Assembly (NCBI GenBank): GCA_900552775.1 | Contig: USAP01000051.1 | Location: 1-10,718, forward strand | Length of the DNA stretch: 10,718 bases | Origin: an uncultured Eubacteriales bacterium | GTDB taxonomy: Bacteria > Bacillota > Clostridia > UMGS1883 > UMGS1540 | Direction of reading: 5' to 3' | Shown: piece after piece, positions 7,299 through 10,718 of the stretch | Layout: each line of letters opens with the position of its first letter | Position numbering within the stretch: position 1 is the first letter of the stretch | The notes under the pieces: model-generated | Told to the model about the DNA's origin: nothing | Seen by the model: only the letters and a program-made list of their open reading frames with translations | The model's database searches: none | Program-made: the position numbers and the translations under genes

Positions 7299-7327
7299 TT
7301 GACAAATCCGAAAATATGTATTACAAT
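7299..7327 (+). promoter_or_regulatory. Sigma-A-type promoter of glmS-glmM
   Basis: TTGACA (7299-7304) is a perfect -35 box. A 17-nt spacer follows, then TACAAT (7322-7327), one mismatch from the -10 consensus. Transcription should begin near 7334, leaving about 49 nt of leader before the ribozyme cleavage site and about 260 nt before the glmS start. The high match to consensus suggests strong constitutive transcription, with control exerted by the ribozyme afterwards. Confidence 0.82.
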
Positions 7328-7374
7328 ATCTTTATTATATTCTTTGCCGATTATTTAAGAAAGGAAAAAGTGTT

Positions 7375-7520
7375 CAAAAAAAGCGCCGGGACCATGCTGG
7401 CAGAGGCATGGTTGACGAGGTTGGGGAGCATCGAATTATTCGGCGGATGCCCCACGGTAGACATATCGTAAGCTGGTTTTCAAAAACACGGAGTAATCCG
7501 TGAACAAAAAAATCCGTAAT
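7375..7520 (+). ncRNA. glmS ribozyme: glmS ribozyme (GlcN-6-P-dependent self-cleaving riboswitch)
   Basis: Self-cleaving leader RNA that uses glucosamine-6-phosphate as cofactor and lowers glmS expression when the product is plentiful. Cleavage is expected between A7382 and G7383, at the conserved AGCGCC. Matching conserved parts are: P1 CCATGC (7392-7397) with GCATGG (7406-7411); GTTGACGAGG (7411-7420); P2 with GCATC (7428-7432) opposite GATGC (7446-7450), next to TTGGGG (7421-7426) and GCCCCAC (7449-7455); and TCGGCGG (7440-7446), whose GGCG (7442-7445) can pair with CGCC (7384-7387) as P2.2. P3 is ACGGTA/TATCGT (7454-7459 with 7464-7469), followed by the usual GTAAGCT. P4 is CACGGA/TCCGTG (7487-7492 with 7497-7502) capped by a GTAA tetraloop. 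It lies directly ahead of glmS, as expected. The 3' boundary is approximate; AATCCGT occurs twice (7495-7501 and 7511-7517). Confidence 0.97.
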
Positions 7521-7533
7521 GTGAATATCTTAT

Positions 7534-7575
7534 GAGCCGCTTTGCGCGGTCTCTTAAGGTCGTTCAAGGCGGCTT
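7534..7575 (+). promoter_or_regulatory. Hairpin between glmS ribozyme and glmS ribosome binding site
   Basis: GAGCCGCTTTG (7534-7544) can pair with CAAGGCGGCTT (7565-7575) over 11 bp, including two G-U pairs, leaving a 20-nt loop. It ends 2 nt before the glmS ribosome binding site AAAGGA (7578-7583). An exclusive shorter hairpin, CCGC/GCGG (7537-7540 with 7546-7549), uses the same left arm. No T-run follows, so it is not an intrinsic terminator. It lies outside the conserved ribozyme core. The pairing is read by eye; a role in translation or RNA stability is inferred. Confidence 0.5.
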
Positions 7576-7592
7576 CGAAAGGACAATGAATT

Positions 7593-9371
7593 ATGTGTGG
7601 AATTGTATCTTATATCGGAGGAAAAAACGCTGCGGACGTATTGCTTGAAGGTCTCAAATCACTTGAATACAGAGGCTATGATTCAGCAGGAATTGCCGTT
7701 ATGAAGGATGACGGGATTTTTGTGCTGAAAGAAAAAGGCAGACTTTCAAATCTTGCCGCAATGGCTGAAAAAACCGGCGTTTATTCAAATGCCGGGATAG
7801 GGCACACAAGATGGGCAACGCACGGCGCCCCGTCGGTGCAGAATGCCCATCCGCATTTAAACGGTGCGGGTGATATTGCGGTTGTTCACAACGGTATAAT
7901 TGAAAATTATGAAGCTCTCAAAAAAGAGCTTATGCAGCTTGGATATGAATTCGTCTCGGAAACGGACAGCGAGGTTATACCTCAGCTGATAGATTATTAC
8001 TATGACGGCAACTTGAAAAACGCCGTGGCAAAATGTATTTCCCGTCTCCGCGGCAGCTTTGCCCTGTGCGTGTTATCGGCAAGAGAACCGCATAGTATTG
8101 TTGCGGCGCGCCGAAAAAGTCCGCTTGTGATAGGCGTGTCGGAAAACGAAAATTTTGTAGCATCGGATATCCCCGCTGTACTTTCGTACACCGGGGATTT
8201 TTTATTGCCGGACGATGACGAAATTGCGGTGCTTAAAGCCGACAGTGTAAAAATATTCGGCAAAGACGGCCGCGGGATATCAAAGAAAACGTATCGGGCG
8301 AATTACACGGCAGAAAGTGCAGACAAGGGCGATTATCCGCATTTTATGCTCAAGGAGATATATGAGCAGCCGTTTGCGCTTTCCGAAACGCTTTCGGAAG
8401 ACACAGCGAAATGTGCCGGCTTTTTTAAAGGACTTAAAAAAGTTTATATAGCAGCTTGCGGCACGGCTTATCACGCTGCGCTGATGATGAAAAAGGTTTT
8501 TGAAGAATTAGCTTTTCTTCCGGCGGAGGTTGATCTGGCTTCCGAGTTTCGCAGCAGAACTCCAATTTTTACAAACGAAACAGGTGTTATTGTAATAACG
8601 CAGTCGGGAGAAACGGCAGATACGCTGGCGGTGCTGCGCATGGCGAAAAGAAAAGGTGTGAAAACACTTGCCGTAACAAACGTTTTTAAAAGCTCGGCGG
8701 CAAGAGAAGCTGATTTTGTGTTTTACACGCATGCGGGGCCGGAAATTGCCGTGGCTTCAACAAAGGCGTATACTTCGCAGCTGCTTGCCGGAATAATGCT
8801 CTCGATTGAAGCTCAGAAAAGCAGCGGTGACAAAATGAGCGCGCTTTGCGCCGAGACGGCGGAAAAAATAAAGTCGCTGCCGTCATTTGTCAGCGAAGCG
8901 CTTAAAAGCGAGGAAAAAATAAAAAGCCTGGCAGAAAAAATTAAGGGCGAAGACGATGTGTATTTTCTGGGGCGCGGAGCGGATTATGTAACGGCGCTTG
9001 AAGCATCGCTGAAGCTTAAGGAAATTTCTTATATACATGCCGATGCGTATGCCGGCGGAGAAATCAAGCACGGCCCGATTGCGCTTATAGATAAAAACAC
9101 ACCCGTTATTTCAATTATGACCAATGAAAAACTGTTTGAAAAGTCAAAAAGCAACATGCGCGAGGTTGCGGCGCGCGGAGCGTATACGGCGGTGGTCGGC
9201 ATCGGAGAAGACGGTGCGGATTTTGTGTTGCCGCTTCAAAAATTGCCTCCGATTCTTGCACCTGTTACGGCGATTATTCCGCTGCAGCTTCTGGCGTATC
9301 ACGTGGCGCTTTTGCGCGGCTGTGATGTTGATAAACCGAGAAATCTTGCAAAATCCGTGACGGTTGAGTAA
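7593..9371 (+). CDS. glmS: Glutamine-fructose-6-phosphate aminotransferase (isomerizing)
   Basis: Makes glucosamine-6-phosphate and glutamate from fructose-6-phosphate and glutamine, the entry step to UDP-GlcNAc for peptidoglycan. After Met removal, Cys2 (MCGIVSYIG) is the Ntn-amidotransferase nucleophile. The glutaminase domain continues with EYRGYDSAG (25-33), HTRWATHG (71-78), VHNGIIENY (98-106) and ETDSE (123-127). Two SIS domains follow, at about 275-410 and 445-580, with AACGTAYHA (287-295), TQSGETADT (336-344), AGPEIAVASTKAYTSQ (381-396), SLKLKEISYIHADAYAGGE (472-490) and KHGPIALID (492-500). It ends with the canonical KPRNLAKSVTVE. At 592 residues it is slightly shorter than the roughly 600-610 typical of the family. 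ATG 7593 has AAAGGA at 7578-7583. Expression is controlled by the upstream ribozyme. It is followed 51 nt later by glmM, the next step of the pathway. Confidence 0.98.
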   Translation: MCGIVSYIGGKNAADVLLEGLKSLEYRGYDSAGIAVMKDDGIFVLKEKGRLSNLAAMAEKTGVYSNAGIGHTRWATHGAPSVQNAHPHLNGAGDIAVVHNGIIENYEALKKELMQLGYEFVSETDSEVIPQLIDYYYDGNLKNAVAKCISRLRGSFALCVLSAREPHSIVAARRKSPLVIGVSENENFVASDIPAVLSYTGDFLLPDDDEIAVLKADSVKIFGKDGRGISKKTYRANYTAESADKGDYPHFMLKEIYEQPFALSETLSEDTAKCAGFFKGLKKVYIAACGTAYHAALMMKKVFEELAFLPAEVDLASEFRSRTPIFTNETGVIVITQSGETADTLAVLRMAKRKGVKTLAVTNVFKSSAAREADFVFYTHAGPEIAVASTKAYTSQLLAGIMLSIEAQKSSGDKMSALCAETAEKIKSLPSFVSEALKSEEKIKSLAEKIKGEDDVYFLGRGADYVTALEASLKLKEISYIHADAYAGGEIKHGPIALIDKNTPVISIMTNEKLFEKSKSNMREVAARGAYTAVVGIGEDGADFVLPLQKLPPILAPVTAIIPLQLLAYHVALLRGCDVDKPRNLAKSVTVE

Positions 9372-9422
9372 GGCTTTAAAGATATTCGCATAAAATTTTA
9401 GTTTAGAAGGAGACTGTATATT

Positions 9423-10643
9423 ATGGGCAGATTATTCGGAACAGACGGTGTGCGCGGCATAGCAAACCGCGAGCTCACACCGGAGCTGGCATTTAAAATA
9501 GGAAGAGCGGCGGCATTTGTGCTTATGAAAGAGACAATGCACCGCACCAAAATTCTGATAGGGAAAGACACAAGAATTTCGGGAGATATGCTTGAAGCGG
9601 CTTTGTGCGCAGGGCTTACGTCGGAGGGCTCCGCGGTTTTGTCGCTCGGTGTAATACCAACCCCTGCCGTGGCATATTTAACAAGAAAGTATGATGCTGA
9701 CGCAGGCATAGTAATATCCGCTTCGCACAACAGCGCGGAATATAACGGAATAAAAATATTCAGTTCAAACGGCTATAAGCTGAGCGATGAGACGGAAGAG
9801 AGAATAGAAGCAATTGTGCTTGACAACGCGGAGGAAATTCCGCTTCCCACGGGTGACGCCGTCGGCACGGTGCAAAAATGCGATACGGCTGTGGCAGACT
9901 ATGTTGAGTTTGCCAAAAGCACAATAGACTGTGACCTTTCGGGTATGAAAATTGCTGTTGACTGCGCAAACGGCGCAAGCTACAAAACGGCTGTTAAGGT
10001 TTTGAATGCACTCGGTGCTGAGCTTTATGTGATACACAATCATCCGAACGGCACAAATATAAATTTAAAATGCGGCTCAACATACATGAAAGATTTTTGC
10101 GAATATGTTAAAAATATTCATATTGATATCGGTCTTTCGTTTGACGGCGATGCCGACAGACTTCTTGTTTCCGATGAAAACGGAAACGTTGTCGATGGCG
10201 ACAAAATTATGCTTATCTGCGCCGAATATATGAAAGAACGGGGAATTTTGCTTAAAAACACGCTTGTTACAACCGTTATGACAAATCTCGGTCTTGTGCT
10301 TGCCGCAAAGGAAAAGGGCATAAATATTGTTCAGACGCAGGTGGGAGACCGCTACGTGCTGCAAAAAATGCTTGAGTGCGGATATATTCTCGGCGGCGAA
10401 GCGTCGGGACACATGATTTTCTTAAACCATAATACCACCGGTGACGGACTTGTTTCGGCGCTCCAGCTGCTTTCGATAATGAAGAAAACGGGCAAAAAAG
10501 CTTCCGAGCTTGCCGGAGTATTCAAAACGCTGCCGCAGATTATCGTAAACGCAAAGGTGCAGAACACAAAAAAGCAGCTTTTTGCAGACGATAAGGTTAT
10601 TGAGGAGGAAATCCGCGCGCTCGAAAAGGAATTTGACGGCAGG
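9423..10643 (+). CDS. glmM: Phosphoglucosamine mutase, 3' end missing
   Basis: Converts glucosamine-6-phosphate to glucosamine-1-phosphate, the step after GlmS. The N-terminus is canonical (MGRLFGTDGVRGIAN). The phosphoserine loop ISASHN places the catalytic Ser at 101, the metal loop DGDADR is at 241-246 and the sugar-binding loop GGEASGH at 324-330. ATG 9423 has AGAAGGAG at 9405-9412. There is no terminator-like structure after glmS, so the two genes are probably cotranscribed. Recognisable GlmM sequence runs 407 residues to EKEFDGR (codon AGG, 10641-10643). The family then expects a segment with RPSGTEP, the phosphate-binding loop, in a protein of about 448 residues. Here the frame stays open to the window end but becomes arginine-rich and unlike GlmM, because the bases from about 10644 match lon on the other strand. 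Identity is certain; the break is probably an artefact. Confidence 0.96.
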
Positions 10644-10718
10644 CAGGCGCAAAATGTCCATGCGGTCATACAGCGGCGCAGGAATCGCGTCCGCATCGTT
10701 CGCCGTCGTGATGAACAT
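10644..10718 (-). CDS. lon: Fragment of Lon protease (AAA+ sensor-1/arginine-finger region), joined to glmM
   Basis: Read on the minus strand from the window edge, these 25 codons give a segment containing TANDADAIPAPLYDRMD. This closely follows the AAA+ core of ATP-dependent Lon proteases, where FIATANxLxxIPxPLxDRMEVI is strongly conserved: the sensor-1 Asn and the DRM arginine are both present. The match continues through ILRL (10655-10644) and then stops, where Lon should go on with a GYTxxEK-like sequence. Beyond that point the bases are glmM on the + strand. The fragment therefore has no 3' continuation here, and its 5' part would lie outside the window. It is 39 G/C out of the last 69 bases, richer than much of glmM. 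The fragment match is convincing despite its shortness. Confidence 0.75.

Noticed and set aside
7534..7575. Hairpin before glmS as an intrinsic terminator
   Set aside because: No run of T follows the right arm. The ribosome binding site of glmS follows immediately.
10422..10718. Whole minus-strand open frame at the right edge as one gene
   Set aside because: Only its first 25 codons (10718-10644) are Lon-like. The rest is the antisense of glmM, so it is not one continuous gene.

Overview
The window looks like chromosomal DNA from a member of the Clostridia (low-to-mid-GC Firmicutes). The main reasons are a glmS ribozyme ahead of glmS, a YtvI/AI-2E-type membrane protein, a UPF0735-type HTH+ACT protein ahead of hom, strong AGGAGG-type ribosome binding sites, frequent TTG starts and consensus TTGACA/TATAAT-like promoters. 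All genes supported over their full length are on the + strand. The only minus-strand signal I accept is a short lon fragment at the right edge.

Layout: (1) 1-1027, an aldo/keto reductase with a C-terminal 2x[4Fe-4S] ferredoxin-like domain, possibly missing a codon or two at the left edge. (2) A promoter at 1096-1124 followed by a tight six-gene cluster to 7180: an HTH+ACT protein, homoserine dehydrogenase (hom), class II aspartokinase (lysC), a 23S rRNA 2'-O-methyltransferase (rlmB), an ApgM-like alkaline-phosphatase-superfamily enzyme, and an AI-2E/YtvI membrane protein. Gaps are 17, 23, -1, 35 and 5 nt. (3) A 412-nt intergenic stretch with a consensus promoter (7299-7327), a complete glmS ribozyme (cleavage between 7382 and 7383) and a second hairpin just upstream of the glmS ribosome binding site. 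(4) glmS, then glmM, which is interrupted near its 3' end.

The genes fit two pathways. Aspartokinase and Hom make homoserine from aspartate, with aspartate-semialdehyde dehydrogenase encoded elsewhere. The ApgM-like protein belongs to the group proposed as an alternative homoserine kinase. No GHMP-type thrB and no thrC are in the window. GlmS and GlmM carry fructose-6-P through GlcN-6-P to GlcN-1-P for cell-wall UDP-GlcNAc; glmS is fed back on by GlcN-6-P through the ribozyme.

I do not see a wholly new system. The points most worth checking are: the head-on junction at about 10644 between glmM and an inverted lon fragment, most likely an assembly chimera; the homoserine-kinase candidate; a likely internal start in lysC giving a separate ACT-domain subunit; a Hom whose C-terminal ACT domain looks eroded while a separate ACT protein is encoded next to it; and the hairpin between ribozyme and glmS.
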